Positions 43,925 through 55,682 of a stretch of DNA of 64,000 nucleotides are shown here, piece after piece (the stretch's first letter is position 1; the number at the start of each line of letters is the position of its first letter). The position numbers and the translations under genes were made by a program. Source of the stretch: Photorhabdus sp. CRCIA-P01 (GTDB taxonomy: Bacteria; Pseudomonadota; Gammaproteobacteria; Enterobacterales; Enterobacteriaceae). The notes beneath the pieces are model-generated. The model was not told the origin of the DNA and made no database searches. It was given only the letters and a program-made list of their open reading frames with translations. The DNA lies in NCBI RefSeq assembly GCF_003545805.1, contig NZ_NMQR01000016.1, positions 1 to 64,000 on the forward strand, read 5' to 3'.

Positions 43925-44291
43925 TTCTCTCCTCCATTCTTTAGTCAGAATCAATGTTCTTGGGAACATTTTCTATGAGTTGAGCATTGAATTATTTGTT
44001 CGGTTTTACGGAGTACATCCCGTTTTTTGCTAGAAATAGCATTCTATTCCGATGACCTTTATCAAATACGAAACTCTTGGTATCGAAAATAGAGCGTCTA
44101 AACTTGCTTTTCTTGCTTTATTTGTCAATACCAAATTATAGGTATTTTTGTTTGTCAAGGATTGAATATTCATTTCGACAAAAAAGATCTGCTAGTAGTG
44201 ACAGATGTTCCATCCAAAGAGTGATTTTTGCTAAGTCAAAATAACCTTTTCTTAGTTAAATTATATTTTTGTAAAATTAATGTAAATAATT

Positions 44292-44307
44292 TGTGACTAT
44301 AAACACA
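44292..44307 (+). promoter_or_regulatory. CRP-like site upstream of hutU
   Basis: TGTGA-CTATAA-ACACA fits the CRP consensus TGTGA-N6-TCACA at nine of ten core positions. hut operons of enterobacteria are activated by CRP-cAMP, so the site is plausible, although it is about 185 bp before the start codon. Confidence 0.5.
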
Positions 44308-44437
44308 AAAATAAGAAAAACATTATTCCTTGATAATTAGAAAGAAATAATATTAACAAATTGATTTATAAGAAAATAAGAATAATAACCCTATAAATAT
44401 GTTATTTTAGTTAACGGTTTGGCCTATTGAATATACA

Positions 44438-44447
44438 TGTATATACA
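44438..44447 (+). promoter_or_regulatory. HutC operator upstream of hutU
   Basis: TGTATATACA, identical to the box before hutI, 45 bp before the hutU start. A nearby TATACATTT could form part of an extended operator. Confidence 0.8.
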
Positions 44448-44491
44448 ACTATACATTTAACAAATATCCAAAGACCAAAAGGAGCCAGATC

Positions 44492-46171
44492 GTGACCGCC
44501 CAGAATAGTAAATTTCGTAATGTCAGTATCCGGGCACCCAGAGGAACAGAATTAACAGCTAAAAGCTGGTTAACCGAAGCTCCTCTGCGCATGTTAATGA
44601 ATAATCTTGATCCGGAAGTTGCTGAAAATTCTCATGAACTGGTGGTATATGGCGGTATTGGTCGGGCTGCCAGAAACTGGGAATGTTATGACAAGATTGT
44701 TGAAACACTGAAAAAGCTGGAAGACGACGAAACGTTGTTAATCCAATCGGGTAAGCCAGTTGGGGTATTTAAAACCCATAGCAATGCCCCACGGGTGCTT
44801 ATTGCAAATTCAAATCTGGTACCACACTGGGCGACCTGGGAACATTTCAACGAGCTGGATGCTAAAGGGCTAGCTATGTATGGCCAAATGACGGCGGGTA
44901 GCTGGATCTACATTGGCAGCCAGGGGATTGTTCAAGGTACTTATGAAACGTTTGTGGAAGCTGGCCGCCAGCATTACAACGGCAATTTACAGGGCCGTTG
45001 GGTGTTAACTGCGGGTTTAGGTGGTATGGGGGGCGCACAACCGCTGGCTGCAACATTGGCTGGAGCATGTTCGCTGAATATTGAATGTCAGCAAAGTAGG
45101 ATTGATTTCCGTCTGCGTACTGGTTATGTCGATGAACAAGCCAAAGATCTGGATGACGCCCTGGCCCGGATCGAAAAATACACTCAGGAAGGTAAAGCTA
45201 TCTCTATTGCACTGTGCGGTAATGCGGCTGAAATCTTGCCGGAATTAGTTCGTCGTGGTGTACGCCCGGATTTGGTCACTGACCAGACAAGTTCACACGA
45301 TCCTCTCAATGGCTATCTGCCAAAAAACTGGGGTTGGGAAGAATATCGCCAACGTGCTATTTCAGCGCCGGCAGAGGTCATCAAAGCAGCAAAAGCTTCA
45401 ATGGTAGAACATGTTAAGGCAATGTTGATTTTCCATAAGCAGGGCATTCCTGTTTTTGATTATGGTAACAATATTCGCCAAATGGCATACGAAGTTGGTG
45501 TAGAAAATGCTTTCGATTTTCCTGGTTTTGTTCCTGCCTATATTCGCCCGTTATTTTGCCGTGGTATCGGGCCCTTCCGTTGGGTAGCACTTTCTGGCGA
45601 TCCACAGGATATCTATAAAACTGACGCCAAAGTTAAAGAATTACTCCCCGATGATAAACACTTACATCATTGGCTAGATATGGCTAAGGAACGTATCCGC
45701 TTTCAGGGGTTACCTGCTCGTATCTGTTGGGTTGGTTTAGGGCAACGTGCCAAGCTGGGGTTAGCTTTTAACGAAATGGTACGCAGTGGAGAACTCTCCG
45801 CACCCATTGTTATTGGACGTGACCATCTGGATTCCGGTTCTGTTGCCAGCCCGAATCGCGAGACTGAATCCATGAGTGATGGCTCTGATGCCGTTTCGGA
45901 CTGGCCGTTGCTAAATGCCTTACTGAATACGGCCAGCGGTGCCACCTGGGTTTCTCTGCATCATGGCGGTGGTGTCGGCATGGGTTTCTCACAACATGCC
46001 GGTATGGTGATTGTTTGTGATGGAACCGATGAAGCCGCAGAACGTATAGCACGGGTGCTGCATAACGATCCAGCCACAGGGGTTATGCGTCATGCTGATG
46101 CAGGTTATGAAATCGCCATTCATTGTGCCAAAGAGCAAGGATTAGACTTGCCGATGTTTAATACAAAATAA
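44492..46171 (+). CDS. hutU: Urocanate hydratase HutU
   Basis: 559-residue NAD+-dependent urocanase, second step of histidine degradation. The conserved [17 protein letters not shown] and the active-site Cys region ([14 protein letters not shown]) are present. The start is GTG 44492 after AAAAGGAGCC. hutH follows after 8 bp. Confidence 0.97.
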   Translation: MTAQNSKFRNVSIRAPRGTELTAKSWLTEAPLRMLMNNLDPEVAENSHELVVYGGIGRAARNWECYDKIVETLKKLEDDETLLIQSGKPVGVFKTHSNAPRVLIANSNLVPHWATWEHFNELDAKGLAMYGQMTAGSWIYIGSQGIVQGTYETFVEAGRQHYNGNLQGRWVLTAGLGGMGGAQPLAATLAGACSLNIECQQSRIDFRLRTGYVDEQAKDLDDALARIEKYTQEGKAISIALCGNAAEILPELVRRGVRPDLVTDQTSSHDPLNGYLPKNWGWEEYRQRAISAPAEVIKAAKASMVEHVKAMLIFHKQGIPVFDYGNNIRQMAYEVGVENAFDFPGFVPAYIRPLFCRGIGPFRWVALSGDPQDIYKTDAKVKELLPDDKHLHHWLDMAKERIRFQGLPARICWVGLGQRAKLGLAFNEMVRSGELSAPIVIGRDHLDSGSVASPNRETESMSDGSDAVSDWPLLNALLNTASGATWVSLHHGGGVGMGFSQHAGMVIVCDGTDEAAERIARVLHNDPATGVMRHADAGYEIAIHCAKEQGLDLPMFNTK

Positions 46172-46179
46172 GGAACATT

Positions 46180-47724
46180 ATGAAGCAGCTCACTATTTAT
46201 CCAGGTAAATTGACCCTTGATGAACTACGTCAGGTTTATCTACAACCGGTAAAAATCACTCTGGATAGCCAAATTTTTCCTGCTATTGAACATAGCGTGG
46301 AATGTGTTAATGCGATTCTTGCTGAAAATCGCACTGCCTATGGGATTAATACTGGGTTCGGGCTATTAGCCAGTACACGGATTGAAAAAGATAATTTAGA
46401 AAAACTACAGCATTCGCTTGTCGTCTCTCATGCTGCCGGGGTCGGTGAAGCGTTGGACGATAATATGACCCGGTTGATCATGGTATTGAAAATTAACAGC
46501 CTCTCCCGTGGTTACTCAGGTATTCGTCTTGCAGTTATTCAGGTATTAATCGCTTTAGTCAATGCGGAAATTTATCCTCATATTCCCTGTAAAGGATCGG
46601 TGGGTGCTTCTGGTGATTTAGCACCGTTGGCACATATGAGCCTATTATTGCTTGGGGAAGGACAAGCGCGTTATCAGGGTGAATGGCTGCCAGCCAAAGA
46701 AGCGCTGGCAAGGGCCAATTTACAACCCATTACATTAGCGGCTAAAGAAGGCTTGGCGTTACTCAATGGAACCCAAGTATCTACTGCTTTTGCGTTACGT
46801 GGGTTATTTGAGGCAGAAGATTTGCTGGCGGCAGCGATAGTTTGTGGCTCTTTATCCGTAGAGGCGGCATTGGGTTCCCGCAAACCATTTGATGCTCGTG
46901 TACATGCGGTACGGGGGCAACAGGGGCAGATCGATATTGCCGCATTGTATCGTTATGTATTAGAAGAGAGCAGCGAACTATCAGATTCTCATATAAATTG
47001 TTCCAAGGTTCAGGACCCTTATTCATTACGTTGTCAGCCACAAGTCATGGGTGCTTGCCTGACTCAGTTGCGCCATGCTGCTGATGTTATTCTGACTGAA
47101 GCTAATGCCGTATCGGATAACCCGTTGGTGTTTGCTGAGCAGGGAGAGGTGATTTCTGGTGGTAACTTCCATGCTGAACCTGTTGCAATGGCGTCTGATA
47201 ATTTGGCTCTGGTATTAGCAGAAATAGGTGCATTGTCAGAGCGACGTATTGCATTATTGATGGATTCACATATGTCACAGCTTCCGCCTTTTCTGGTTGA
47301 GAATGGTGGTGTGAATTCAGGGTTTATGATTGCACAAGTGACGGCAGCGGCGCTTGCCAGTGAAAATAAAGCGTTGGCGCACCCGGCGAGTGTTGACAGT
47401 TTACCAACTTCGGCCAATCAGGAAGATCATGTATCAATGGCTCCGGCTGCGGGGCGTCGTTTATGGGCGATGGCAGAAAATACCCGAGGTATTCTGGCAA
47501 TTGAATGGTTATCTGCCTGCCAGGGAATCGATTTCCGCAATGGCCTGAACAGCAGCCCGATTCTGGAAAAAGCGCGTGGTATTCTGCGAGCGAAAGTAGA
47601 TTATTACGATCAAGATCGTTTTTTTGCGCCTGATATTGCTGCTGCTATACAGCTATTAGCCGAGCAACATCTCTCCTCGTTACTTCCTTCTGGACAGATA
47701 TTACAGAGTAAAAATAACCGTTAA
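46180..47724 (+). CDS. hutH: Histidine ammonia-lyase HutH
   Basis: 514-residue MIO enzyme converting histidine to urocanate. The self-cyclising Ala143-Ser144-Gly145 is in [13 protein letters not shown]54 and the His84 of Val-Val-Ser-His-Ala-Ala-Gly favour histidine over phenylalanine. Photorhabdus is known for a separate phenylalanine ammonia-lyase (StlA) feeding stilbene synthesis; the selectivity residue and hut context argue that this gene is not StlA. Confidence 0.96.
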   Translation: MKQLTIYPGKLTLDELRQVYLQPVKITLDSQIFPAIEHSVECVNAILAENRTAYGINTGFGLLASTRIEKDNLEKLQHSLVVSHAAGVGEALDDNMTRLIMVLKINSLSRGYSGIRLAVIQVLIALVNAEIYPHIPCKGSVGASGDLAPLAHMSLLLLGEGQARYQGEWLPAKEALARANLQPITLAAKEGLALLNGTQVSTAFALRGLFEAEDLLAAAIVCGSLSVEAALGSRKPFDARVHAVRGQQGQIDIAALYRYVLEESSELSDSHINCSKVQDPYSLRCQPQVMGACLTQLRHAADVILTEANAVSDNPLVFAEQGEVISGGNFHAEPVAMASDNLALVLAEIGALSERRIALLMDSHMSQLPPFLVENGGVNSGFMIAQVTAAALASENKALAHPASVDSLPTSANQEDHVSMAPAAGRRLWAMAENTRGILAIEWLSACQGIDFRNGLNSSPILEKARGILRAKVDYYDQDRFFAPDIAAAIQLLAEQHLSSLLPSGQILQSKNNR

Positions 47725-47734
47725 ATAAACCGAT

Positions 47735-47753
47735 GGCCGGCGCCTGACCGGCC
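47735..47753 (+). other. GC hairpin between hutH and permease
   Basis: GGCCGG-CGCCTGA-CCGGCC, a strong 6-bp GC stem 10 bp after hutH, without a T run. It may stabilise the hutUH message or reduce expression of the downstream permease. Confidence 0.5.
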
Positions 47754-47811
47754 TGATTGTCACATTTATCTTTCTCATAAAACCCAATAATAAAAGATAA
47801 GAGGGTAAATC

Positions 47812-49206
47812 ATGCAAGCCTCATCACAACTAGAGCGAGGACTCAACGCACGCCATATCCGGTTTATGGCGTTGGGTTCTGCGATTGGTACAGGTCTTTT
47901 TTATGGTTCTGCTGAAGCAATAAACATGGCCGGTCCGGCGGTGTTGTTAGCTTATTTAGTGGGCGGTGCTGCTGTCTTTATGGTTATGCGTGCTTTAGGA
48001 GAAATGGCGGTCCACAGACCGGATGCCGGCTCTTTCGCCAGTTACGCTCATCAATATTTAGGCCCGTTACCCGGATTTATTACCGGTTGGACTTATACTT
48101 TCGAAATGATCATCGTTTGTCTGGCGGATGTGACTGCTTTTGGTATTTATATGGGACTATGGTACCCGGAAGTGCCGCGTTGGATATGGGTACTTAGCAT
48201 TATTTTCATTATTGGCGCGCTCAATCTTTGTAAAGTCAAAGTATTTGGCGAAATGGAATTCTGGTTATCGATTCTGAAAGTTGCCGCGATCAGCGCCATG
48301 ATTATTGCCGGAACCGGTATTATTTTGTTTGGTTTTAGCGGTCATTTTCAGGCAACGGGAGTTCAGAATCTGTGGCAACACGGTGGGTTTATGCCGAATG
48401 GGTTGGGGGGCATTATTGAGTCTCTGGCCGTTGTGATGTTTGCTTTTGGTGGTATTGAAATCATTGGTATTACATCCAGTGAAGCTAAAAATCCAGCGAA
48501 AGTGATCCCGCAAGCAATTAATTCTATCCCGTTTCGCATTCTTCTGTTTTATGTACTCACTATTTTTGTATTAATGGCGATTTACCCTTGGAACAGCATC
48601 GGCCAAGAAGGTAGTCCATTTGTCGCAATATTTCAGGGATTAGGCATTAGTTCGGCGGCGAATATTCTGAATATTATTGTCATTACGGCGGCAATTTCGG
48701 CTATTAACAGCGATATTTTTGGTGCCGGTCGTATGATGTATGGTATGGCTGAGAAAGGATTAGCCCATAAAAAATTTATGCATTTAAGTCGTAACGGCGT
48801 GCCTTGGGTGACGATCATGGTTATGACACTGGCGTTGTTGTGTGCTGTTGTTCTCAATTATTTGCTCCCTAAACAGGTATTTATAATTGTTGCTTCGATT
48901 GCGACTTTTGCCACCGTGTGGGTCTGGTTAATGATTTTGCTATCTCAATTTGCTATGCGCAGAAAAATGTCACCGGGAGAAGCACAAAAATTACAATTCC
49001 CAGTACCGATGTGGCCTGTTGCGCCGATTCTGACCATCGTTTTTATGATATTTATTATTGCCGTTCTCAGTTACTTCCCGGCGACACGTATTGCGTTCTA
49101 TGTGGGAGGCGTCTGGATCGCGTTGTTAACATCCGCTTATTATTTATGGATACGAAAAAATGTCATTATTGTGAGCGCTCAATTAGCCAAAGAAACACGG
49201 TGTTAA
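47812..49206 (+). CDS. Amino acid permease, probable histidine transporter (HutT/ProY type)
   Basis: 464-residue amino acid-polyamine permease (AAT family) with about 12 membrane helices. The first helix contains [11 protein letters not shown], the substrate-binding loop of the family. Closest in character to ProY and HutT permeases. Position directly after hutUH suggests histidine uptake, which is an inference from context. A terminator follows. Confidence 0.88.
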   Translation: MQASSQLERGLNARHIRFMALGSAIGTGLFYGSAEAINMAGPAVLLAYLVGGAAVFMVMRALGEMAVHRPDAGSFASYAHQYLGPLPGFITGWTYTFEMIIVCLADVTAFGIYMGLWYPEVPRWIWVLSIIFIIGALNLCKVKVFGEMEFWLSILKVAAISAMIIAGTGIILFGFSGHFQATGVQNLWQHGGFMPNGLGGIIESLAVVMFAFGGIEIIGITSSEAKNPAKVIPQAINSIPFRILLFYVLTIFVLMAIYPWNSIGQEGSPFVAIFQGLGISSAANILNIIVITAAISAINSDIFGAGRMMYGMAEKGLAHKKFMHLSRNGVPWVTIMVMTLALLCAVVLNYLLPKQVFIIVASIATFATVWVWLMILLSQFAMRRKMSPGEAQKLQFPVPMWPVAPILTIVFMIFIIAVLSYFPATRIAFYVGGVWIALLTSAYYLWIRKNVIIVSAQLAKETRC

Positions 49207-49219
49207 ATATGTAGAAACT

Positions 49220-49249
49220 AAACCGTCTTGTTGTTGAATAAGACGGTTT
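49220..49249 (+). terminator. Terminator after hut permease
   Basis: AAACCGTCTT and AAGACGGTTT form a perfect 10-bp stem; the trailing T run is short. It ends the hutUH-permease unit 13 bp after the stop. Confidence 0.7.
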
Positions 49250-49437
49250 GCGCCGAAAATGAATTAAAAATCTGCAATAAAACACCCGTACTGCCTTTTT
49301 AATTGTTATTCCTTAATTCATTGCTTGCTGAACATTAGCACTTAAAATTCTATATCATTAACCTGATATAAAGCTGATTTGTCTCAATGATCGTGGCAAA
49401 CTAGCAGACTAATGAATTTGCAGGGCTGGAGGGGCTT

Positions 49438-50370
49438 TTGGACAAGATTTTTATCGATGAGGCAGTAGCTGAGTTATATACCATTCAGGATATGTTGCGC
49501 TGGTCCGTTAGCCGGTTTAATGCGGCGAATATTTATTACGGGCACGGTACGGACAATCCTTGGGATGAGGCACTGCAACTGGTTCTTCCATCACTGTTTT
49601 TGCCGCTGGATATCCCACAAGAGATGCTGACTACGCGACTGACATCAACTGAACGTCATCGTATTGTCGAACGGGTATTGCGCCGTATTAATGAGCGTAT
49701 TCCAGTTGCTTATTTGACTAACAGAGCTTGGTTTTGTGGTCATGAATTTTATGTTGATGATCGGGTTTTGGTTCCGCGTTCACCGATCGGTGAATTAATT
49801 AATAATGAATTTGCAGGATTGATCCCCGACCAACCCGCTAATATCCTCGACCTCTGCACGGGTAGTGGCTGCATTGCCATTGCCTGTGCATATGCTTTCC
49901 CGGAAGCGGAAATAGATGCAGTGGATATTTCCTCAGATGTGCTGGCCGTGACTGAACAGAATATTCAGAATCACAGTCTTGACCACCGGGTCATTCCGAT
50001 TCGTTCTGATCTGTTCCGCGATATGCCACCGGTTAAATACGATCTTATTGTCACGAACCCGCCTTATGTCGATGCCGAGGACATGAACGACTTGCCGGAA
50101 GAGTTTCGCCGTGAGCCTGAGTTGGGTTTGGCGGCGGGTTCGGATGGTTTGAAACTGGCACGTCGTATTCTGGCAACTGCTCCAAATTTTCTCACCGAAC
50201 AAGGTGTGTTGATTTGTGAGGTTGGTAACAGTATGGTGCATTTGATTGAACAATATCCTGATGTGCCATTTACCTGGTTGGAATTTGAATATGGTGGTGA
50301 TGGCGTATTTATGTTGACACGTCAACAGTTGGTTGAACATCACGAACATTTTCGTTTATTCAAAGATTGA
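49438..50370 (+). CDS. prmB: Ribosomal protein L3 N5-glutamine methyltransferase PrmB
   Basis: 310-residue SAM-dependent methyltransferase that modifies a glutamine of ribosomal protein L3. The Asn-Pro-Pro-Tyr catalytic motif (Val-Thr-Asn-Pro-Pro-Tyr-Val-Asp) and the SAM loop Asp-Leu-Cys-Thr-Gly-Ser-Gly-Cys are visible. The start is TTG 49438 with GGAGGGG upstream, and Met-Asp-Lys-Ile-Phe matches E. coli, which also uses a non-ATG start. aroC follows. Confidence 0.95.
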   Translation: MDKIFIDEAVAELYTIQDMLRWSVSRFNAANIYYGHGTDNPWDEALQLVLPSLFLPLDIPQEMLTTRLTSTERHRIVERVLRRINERIPVAYLTNRAWFCGHEFYVDDRVLVPRSPIGELINNEFAGLIPDQPANILDLCTGSGCIAIACAYAFPEAEIDAVDISSDVLAVTEQNIQNHSLDHRVIPIRSDLFRDMPPVKYDLIVTNPPYVDAEDMNDLPEEFRREPELGLAAGSDGLKLARRILATAPNFLTEQGVLICEVGNSMVHLIEQYPDVPFTWLEFEYGGDGVFMLTRQQLVEHHEHFRLFKD

Positions 50371-50451
50371 ATAATTGAATAGGCTGTAGCTGCGTAATAA
50401 TGCAAAACGGGCAGAGTCAAATAAAAGAACGATTAACAGGAAGGAATTGGG

Positions 50452-51537
50452 ATGGCTGGAAATAGTATCGGGCAATTTTTCCGGGTCACCACTTTTGGCG
50501 AATCTCACGGTTTGGCGTTGGGATGTATTGTCGATGGTGTGCCACCGGGCATTGCAATCACAGAAGCCGATTTGCAAGTTGATTTAGATAGGCGCCGTCC
50601 GGGAACTTCCCGTTATACAACGCAGCGTCGTGAGCCGGATCAGGTTCGCATTCTTTCGGGTGTATTTGAAGGGGTAACCACTGGCACCAGTATTGGTTTA
50701 CTCATTGAAAATACTGACCAGCGTTCTCAGGATTACAGCGCTATTAAAGATGTGTTTCGTCCAGGCCATGCTGATTACACTTATGAACAGAAATACGGTA
50801 TCCGCGACTATCGTGGTGGTGGCCGCTCTTCTGCTCGCGAAACGGCAATGCGTGTTGCGGCAGGTGCAATAGCGAAAAAATATTTGCTGGATAAATATGG
50901 TATTCGTGTCCGTGCTTGTTTGACCCAGATGGGAAATATCCATTGCCAGTTGAAAGATTGGGAACAGGTGGAACAAAACCCATTTTTCAGTCCTGATGAG
51001 ACCAAACTTGAACAACTAGATGCCCTGATGCGTGAACTGAAAAAGGCGGGCGATTCTATTGGCGCGAAAGTGACAGTGGTCGCGGAAAATGTTCCGGCTG
51101 GATTGGGAGAACCGGTTTTCGACCGTCTTGATGCTGATATTGCTCATGCGCTGATGAGTATTAACGCAGTAAAAGGTGTCGAAATTGGTGATGGTTTTGG
51201 CGTTATCAATTTACGTGGCAGCGAAAACAGAGATGAAATGACGTATCGGGGATTCACCAGTAATCATGCAGGAGGAATTCTGGGTGGTATTAGCAGTAGC
51301 CAGCCAATTGTTGCTCATATTGCGTTGAAGCCAACTTCTAGCATCATGGTGCCAGGCAAAACGATTAATCGTCAGGGTGAAGAGGTGGAAATGGTCACTC
51401 GTGGCCGCCATGATCCTTGTGTTGGTATCCGCGCCGTACCGATTGCAGAGGCTATGGTGGCTATTGTGCTGATGGATCACCTATTACGCCAGAGGGCACA
51501 GTGTGCTGATATCGAATCTAGTCTTCCTCGCTGGTGA
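50452..51537 (+). CDS. aroC: Chorismate synthase
   Basis: 361-residue FMN-dependent enzyme, last step of the shikimate pathway (EPSP to chorismate). Signature segments are Thr-Phe-Gly-Glu-Ser-His-Gly near residue 12, [14 protein letters not shown], and Arg-His-Asp-Pro-Cys-Val near the C-terminus. Shine-Dalgarno AGGAAG precedes ATG. In E. coli mepA follows; here yfcA is next. Confidence 0.97.
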   Translation: MAGNSIGQFFRVTTFGESHGLALGCIVDGVPPGIAITEADLQVDLDRRRPGTSRYTTQRREPDQVRILSGVFEGVTTGTSIGLLIENTDQRSQDYSAIKDVFRPGHADYTYEQKYGIRDYRGGGRSSARETAMRVAAGAIAKKYLLDKYGIRVRACLTQMGNIHCQLKDWEQVEQNPFFSPDETKLEQLDALMRELKKAGDSIGAKVTVVAENVPAGLGEPVFDRLDADIAHALMSINAVKGVEIGDGFGVINLRGSENRDEMTYRGFTSNHAGGILGGISSSQPIVAHIALKPTSSIMVPGKTINRQGEEVEMVTRGRHDPCVGIRAVPIAEAMVAIVLMDHLLRQRAQCADIESSLPRW

Positions 51538-51626
51538 ATTTGAGAATGAAGCTAGCCTTTAAAAATCCCGGATATTGCAATGGGTAGCTTAATGTTGGCA
51601 AGCGGTTTCTGTTGATGGGATAAAAT

Positions 51627-52430
51627 ATGGACTGGTTATTGTCATCAGGGGCAGAAATTTATGGTCTGCTCTTTCTGGTTGCAATGGTGGCTGGATTTAT
51701 TGACTCGATTTCTGGCGGTGGTGGTCTATTGACCATCCCGGCATTGTTATCCGTTGGTGTTTCGCCGGTGCAGGCGTTGGCGACAAATAAGTTGCAGGCA
51801 GTGGGAGGCTCTTTCTCTGCCAGCTTCTATTTTGTCCGTTATGGTGCGGTTGATCTCAAATCTCAACGCTTTGCCATATTGATGACATTACTTGGTTCAA
51901 TGGTTGGTGCGATTATTGTCCAGTTTATAAAGCCAGATTTTCTCTGCCAGCTATTACCGGTTCTGGTCATTATCATTGGTCTTTATTTCCTTTTGACGCC
52001 AGCCATTGGCATGGAAGATCGCCATCGTCGCTTGACACCTGTGGTATTTGCCTTGTTTGTCGGGAGTGGGCTTGGTTTATATGATGGCATATTTGGCCCC
52101 GGTGTTGGCTCATTTTATGCGTTAGCTTATGTCATGTTGTGCGGTTATAACCTGGCGAAATCTACCGCGCATGCTAAGGTACTGAACTTTGCTTCTAATA
52201 TAGGTTCACTAGCGCTTTTTATCCTTGGCGGTCAAGTTTTGTGGGTATTGGGCCTTGTGATGTTGGCAGGGCAGGTGATTGGTGCGCGGTTAGGTGCAAG
52301 TTTAGTTTTGACTCATGGGCAAAAATTGATCCGCCCTATGATTGTTATTATCTCTTTTTTGATGAGCATTAAGTTACTGAATGATAATCATGGCGATACG
52401 ATCCGTAGTTGGCTGGCATTTTATTTCTGA
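51627..52430 (+). CDS. yfcA: TSUP-family membrane transporter YfcA
   Basis: 267-residue membrane protein with about eight hydrophobic helices and the two family repeats, Gly-Gly-Gly-Gly-Leu-Leu-Thr-Ile-Pro-Ala-Leu and Gly-Ile-Phe-Gly-Pro-Gly-Val-Gly-Ser. The TauE/SafE (TSUP) family moves sulfite, sulfoacetate and related anions; the substrate of YfcA is unknown. It is followed by epmC and yfcL on the same strand, as in E. coli. Confidence 0.92.
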   Translation: MDWLLSSGAEIYGLLFLVAMVAGFIDSISGGGGLLTIPALLSVGVSPVQALATNKLQAVGGSFSASFYFVRYGAVDLKSQRFAILMTLLGSMVGAIIVQFIKPDFLCQLLPVLVIIIGLYFLLTPAIGMEDRHRRLTPVVFALFVGSGLGLYDGIFGPGVGSFYALAYVMLCGYNLAKSTAHAKVLNFASNIGSLALFILGGQVLWVLGLVMLAGQVIGARLGASLVLTHGQKLIRPMIVIISFLMSIKLLNDNHGDTIRSWLAFYF

Positions 52431-52452
52431 TTCAGGGTTTTGTTTTTAATTA

Positions 52453-53004
52453 ATGATAACGCATAACTATCAACAACTTATTGATATTTTTAATCGCTGT
52501 TTTGGTGATGAATACAATACACGTTTAGTCAAAGGTGATAATGAACCTATTTACCTACCGGCAGATGAAGAGGTCCCTTATAACCGGATTGTATTTGCTC
52601 ATGGTTTTTATGCCAGTGCATTACATGAAATTGCGCATTGGTGTATTGCGGGTAAAGAGCGCCGTAAACTAGTGGATTTTGGTTACTGGTATTGCCCGGA
52701 TGGTCGTGATGCACTGACGCAAAGTGAATTTGAAAAAGTAGAAATTAAACCCCAGGCGCTTGATTGGTTGTTTTGTACTGCGGCAGGTTTTCCGTTTAAT
52801 GTCAGTTGTGACAACCTTGAAGGGGATTTTGAGCCTGATAGATTAGCTTTTCAGCGTAAAGTTCATGCTCGGATCATGGACTATTTGGCGCAGGGGATAC
52901 CTGCAAGAGCGGGGTGCTTTATTCAGGGGTTGAACTCGTTCTACAATACGCCCCCATTGAAAGCGGAATATTTTCCCTATCCGGAAGATATATTCGCAGA
53001 TTGA
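52453..53004 (+). CDS. epmC: Elongation factor P hydroxylase EpmC
   Basis: 183-residue protein equal in length to E. coli EpmC (YfcM), which hydroxylates the beta-lysyl-lysine of elongation factor P. The His-Glu-Ile-Ala-His-Trp-Cys motif near residue 59 supplies iron ligands. It lies 22 bp after yfcA and 24 bp before yfcL. Confidence 0.93.
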   Translation: MITHNYQQLIDIFNRCFGDEYNTRLVKGDNEPIYLPADEEVPYNRIVFAHGFYASALHEIAHWCIAGKERRKLVDFGYWYCPDGRDALTQSEFEKVEIKPQALDWLFCTAAGFPFNVSCDNLEGDFEPDRLAFQRKVHARIMDYLAQGIPARAGCFIQGLNSFYNTPPLKAEYFPYPEDIFAD

Positions 53005-53028
53005 GAATACTGAATTTGAGGAAAAATA

Positions 53029-53307
53029 ATGCTCGCTGAGTTTGAAACGCGTATTTTGGCGCAAATTGATGACATGGTGGATCATGCCAGTGATGATGAA
53101 TTGTTTGCTGGTGGTTATCTCCGCGGGCATCTCACTTTAGCGGTGGCGGAATTGGAGCAGGAAGGTGCGCATACGGCTGAACAGTTACATAGTCGTGTTG
53201 AAGAAAGTATCCAAAATGCGATTAAAGCGGGAGAATTGGCGCCACCGGATCAGGTTCTTGTTCTTAATACCTGGCAGCGCTTGCTAGATAATGCTAAAGC
53301 TCAATAA
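53029..53307 (+). CDS. yfcL: YfcL family protein, function unknown
   Basis: 92-residue small, acidic, helix-rich cytosolic protein matching E. coli YfcL in size, position and sequence character ([10 protein letters not shown] start; [11 protein letters not shown]). AGGAAAAATAATG provides a ribosome site. No role is established. Convergent with mnmC. Confidence 0.88.
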   Translation: MLAEFETRILAQIDDMVDHASDDELFAGGYLRGHLTLAVAELEQEGAHTAEQLHSRVEESIQNAIKAGELAPPDQVLVLNTWQRLLDNAKAQ

Positions 53308-53358
53308 CTTTATTAAGGGACGGAAAACGAACTGTGCTACTAAAATTGATATGAATAT

Positions 53359-55425
53359 CTAACATTTGGCGGTGCGGTTCTTTAATGGCTTTTCTCTTTT
53401 CACTTTACGGCCTCTCAGTAGTTTTCTGATCCAAAAACGGTTTGGATGAAGAGCTGTCAGTGTTTCATTATCCAGTGGTAATGGTTCATTAAAGATCTGC
53501 CCTGCAAGGATTTCTGCACTGAGTGGGGCAGAGCATAATCCACGGGAACCTAATGCCCCGATAACAAACAGATTGGGATAACAAGGTGCATCCGCGATGG
53601 GGTTTCCTGTACGGATTTGTTCTGGTAGATCTTGATAATCTGCCATTATTTCATTGAGGTCCGGCACATTTCCCACCATTGGCATATGATCACGAATAAC
53701 GCAGCGAATACCTTGACGAGATTGTTTAGCAGAAACATCAACCTGATTTACCCATTCGGCATCAGGTAAACATTTCAGCAATCGATCACGGTTCTCCTGT
53801 TGTTCTGTTTCAGAATATTCACTATCAAGCTGATGACGCTGATAACTAGCGCCGATGCAGTGATGCTGATTGGCTGGATTAGCTGGTGTCATATAACCAT
53901 CGTAGCAAAGTACATTTTGCAATTGGCTCAGATCAGTTGTCGTTGGGATGTGGCTGACTTGACCACGCACAGCAGTGACTGGCAGTTTCCCGGTTTGTTC
54001 AAATTGGGGTAGATGATGACCATTGGCAATCACCACCGTTTTATGATGCGTGTTTAATGGTTGTCCTTGATACATCAGATGCAGTTGCCAGCCATGCTGG
54101 TTGTGATTAAGCGCGGTAACTTGATGATTGAAGCGACAGAGCATGCCTTGCTGTTGTGCCAATTCCGTTGCTGCTTTAGTGAGTTCAGCCGGGCATAGCC
54201 ATCCGCCCTGTGAATAGTGAATGCCGTGGTGATGAATATCCAGCCCACATTTTTCACTCAACTGGTGACAATTCATGCTGATGGCGAGTTCATTCGGCCA
54301 TTCTGTTGCCAGTATTTTCTCAATTTTATTGCTACTTTTTTCATCATAAGCAAGCTGGCTGACACCACACCATTGATGGTCGAAATCAATCCCCTGCGTT
54401 GATAACTGCTCATACTGGCGGCGGGCAAAGGTAAATGCAGAGATAAAGAATTTTTCGAGTTCATTGTTATTACCGTTAAGTAATGGATAGAGTGCTCCTT
54501 GGCGATTACCGGATGCACCTTGTGCCGGGGCTGCATCTTGACAATAAAGAGTCACCTGTGCTCCACGACGCAGTAGCGCAAGTGCGGTGAGAATACCGGC
54601 AATCCCTCCGCCAATAATGGCGATATCATCGGTGTGACTTGCTGACGGTCGGGCAAACCAAGGTGCAGGTAATGGCTGATATTTCTGAGTTGCCAGAACC
54701 CCAGTCAGCATTTCTCTTTTGCGGCCAAATCCTTTGACTTTACTGACATTAAAACCGGCTTGTTGTAAACCACGACGGACGATACCCGCAGAAGTAAAGG
54801 TTGCAAAAGTGCCTTCTGGATGGGCAAATTGTGCCATTGCGGCAAACAACTGTTTACTCCACATTTGCGGATTTTTGGCAGGAGCAAAGCCATCTAAAAA
54901 CCAGGCATCTATTTTGCCGTGAAGACTGGAATCCATTGTTGGCAACAGATCATTGACGTCACCGAACCATAAATCCAGTGTGATAGCGCCATTTGCCATA
55001 ATCAATCGATGGCAGCCTGCCAGTGGTTGTGGCCATTGCTGGCAAAGTTGCCGTGAAAAAGTTTCAAACTCAGGCCAGCGTTGATGAGCGGTTTTTAAGT
55101 CATTGGTTGTCAGTGGATACTTCTCAAAACTGATGAAATGTAGACGTTTCAATGGTGCATCAGGATTTTTTTGTCGAAATGCATCAAATGATTGCCAGAG
55201 AGTCAGAAAATTTAATCCCGTTCCGAAGCCGGTTTCTGCGATTACACAGTTAGAACGGGAATGAGTGCTGAATCGTTGGGGGAAGCGGTTACCGTTGAGA
55301 AATACATAACGGGTTTCTTCCAGCCCATCCTGATTTGAGAAGTAAACGTCATCAAACTGTGTTGAAATCGGAGTACCTTGATCATTCCAACTTAAGGTTG
55401 CGGTACAGATAGCAGAATTTTTCAC
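53359..55425 (-). CDS. mnmC: Bifunctional tRNA mnm5s2U biosynthesis protein MnmC
   Basis: 688-residue two-domain enzyme. The N-terminal methyltransferase (about 1-245) has [10 protein letters not shown] and [10 protein letters not shown]. The C-terminal FAD oxidase begins at about residue 270 with Gly-Gly-Gly-Ile-Ala-Gly. It completes mnm5s2U34 in certain tRNAs by removing the carboxymethyl group and methylating. Divergent from fabB in E. coli too, though here 2 kb of accessory DNA intervenes. Confidence 0.96.
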   Translation of the reverse strand: MKNSAICTATLSWNDQGTPISTQFDDVYFSNQDGLEETRYVFLNGNRFPQRFSTHSRSNCVIAETGFGTGLNFLTLWQSFDAFRQKNPDAPLKRLHFISFEKYPLTTNDLKTAHQRWPEFETFSRQLCQQWPQPLAGCHRLIMANGAITLDLWFGDVNDLLPTMDSSLHGKIDAWFLDGFAPAKNPQMWSKQLFAAMAQFAHPEGTFATFTSAGIVRRGLQQAGFNVSKVKGFGRKREMLTGVLATQKYQPLPAPWFARPSASHTDDIAIIGGGIAGILTALALLRRGAQVTLYCQDAAPAQGASGNRQGALYPLLNGNNNELEKFFISAFTFARRQYEQLSTQGIDFDHQWCGVSQLAYDEKSSNKIEKILATEWPNELAISMNCHQLSEKCGLDIHHHGIHYSQGGWLCPAELTKAATELAQQQGMLCRFNHQVTALNHNQHGWQLHLMYQGQPLNTHHKTVVIANGHHLPQFEQTGKLPVTAVRGQVSHIPTTTDLSQLQNVLCYDGYMTPANPANQHHCIGASYQRHQLDSEYSETEQQENRDRLLKCLPDAEWVNQVDVSAKQSRQGIRCVIRDHMPMVGNVPDLNEIMADYQDLPEQIRTGNPIADAPCYPNLFVIGALGSRGLCSAPLSAEILAGQIFNEPLPLDNETLTALHPNRFWIRKLLRGRKVKREKPLKNRTAKC

Positions 55426-55682
55426 GGTAATGCCTGTAATATTACTGATAATAATGCGATTTTAGCGAGGTTGGGATTGATGTACCACCTGACAGAAGAA
55501 AAGAGTGGAAAAGTGTTGAGCCTTGCTTGCAGCGTGTACAGTTATTGGAAGAAGCAGGGGTGGCGGTTTCGCATAGTAAGTGCAACATAATTACGTTGTG
55601 AGTAAACAAGTTCGTATTCCTTTAAATAATTTATTGGGTGCTTTGCCATCCCGAATTTTTTAGCGACAATTATTTGGCCGGT
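55426..55682. other. Intergenic stretch upstream of mnmC
   Basis: Contains the mnmC promoter. A plus-strand stop-free run of about 40 codons from 55478 (Arg-Arg-Lys-Glu-Trp-Lys, later Leu-Leu-Glu-Glu-Ala-Gly-Val-Ala-Val-Ser) has no start and no recognisable family; it may be a gene fragment. Confidence 0.4.

Larger units (their letters stand above)
43925..44491. promoter_or_regulatory. Divergent control region between FAD gene and hutU
   Basis: 567 bp, strongly AT-rich, no gene. It holds a CRP-like site (44292-44307), the HutC box (44438-44447) and a second overlapping palindrome TATACATGTATA (44432-44443). Promoters for both directions should be here, so HutC or CRP might also affect the FAD-HAD pair. 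Confidence 0.6.

Noticed and set aside
46180..47724. Possible phenylalanine ammonia-lyase (StlA) for stilbene synthesis
   Set aside because: The residue after Val-Val-Ser is His84, as in histidine ammonia-lyases, and the gene lies in an intact hut operon.
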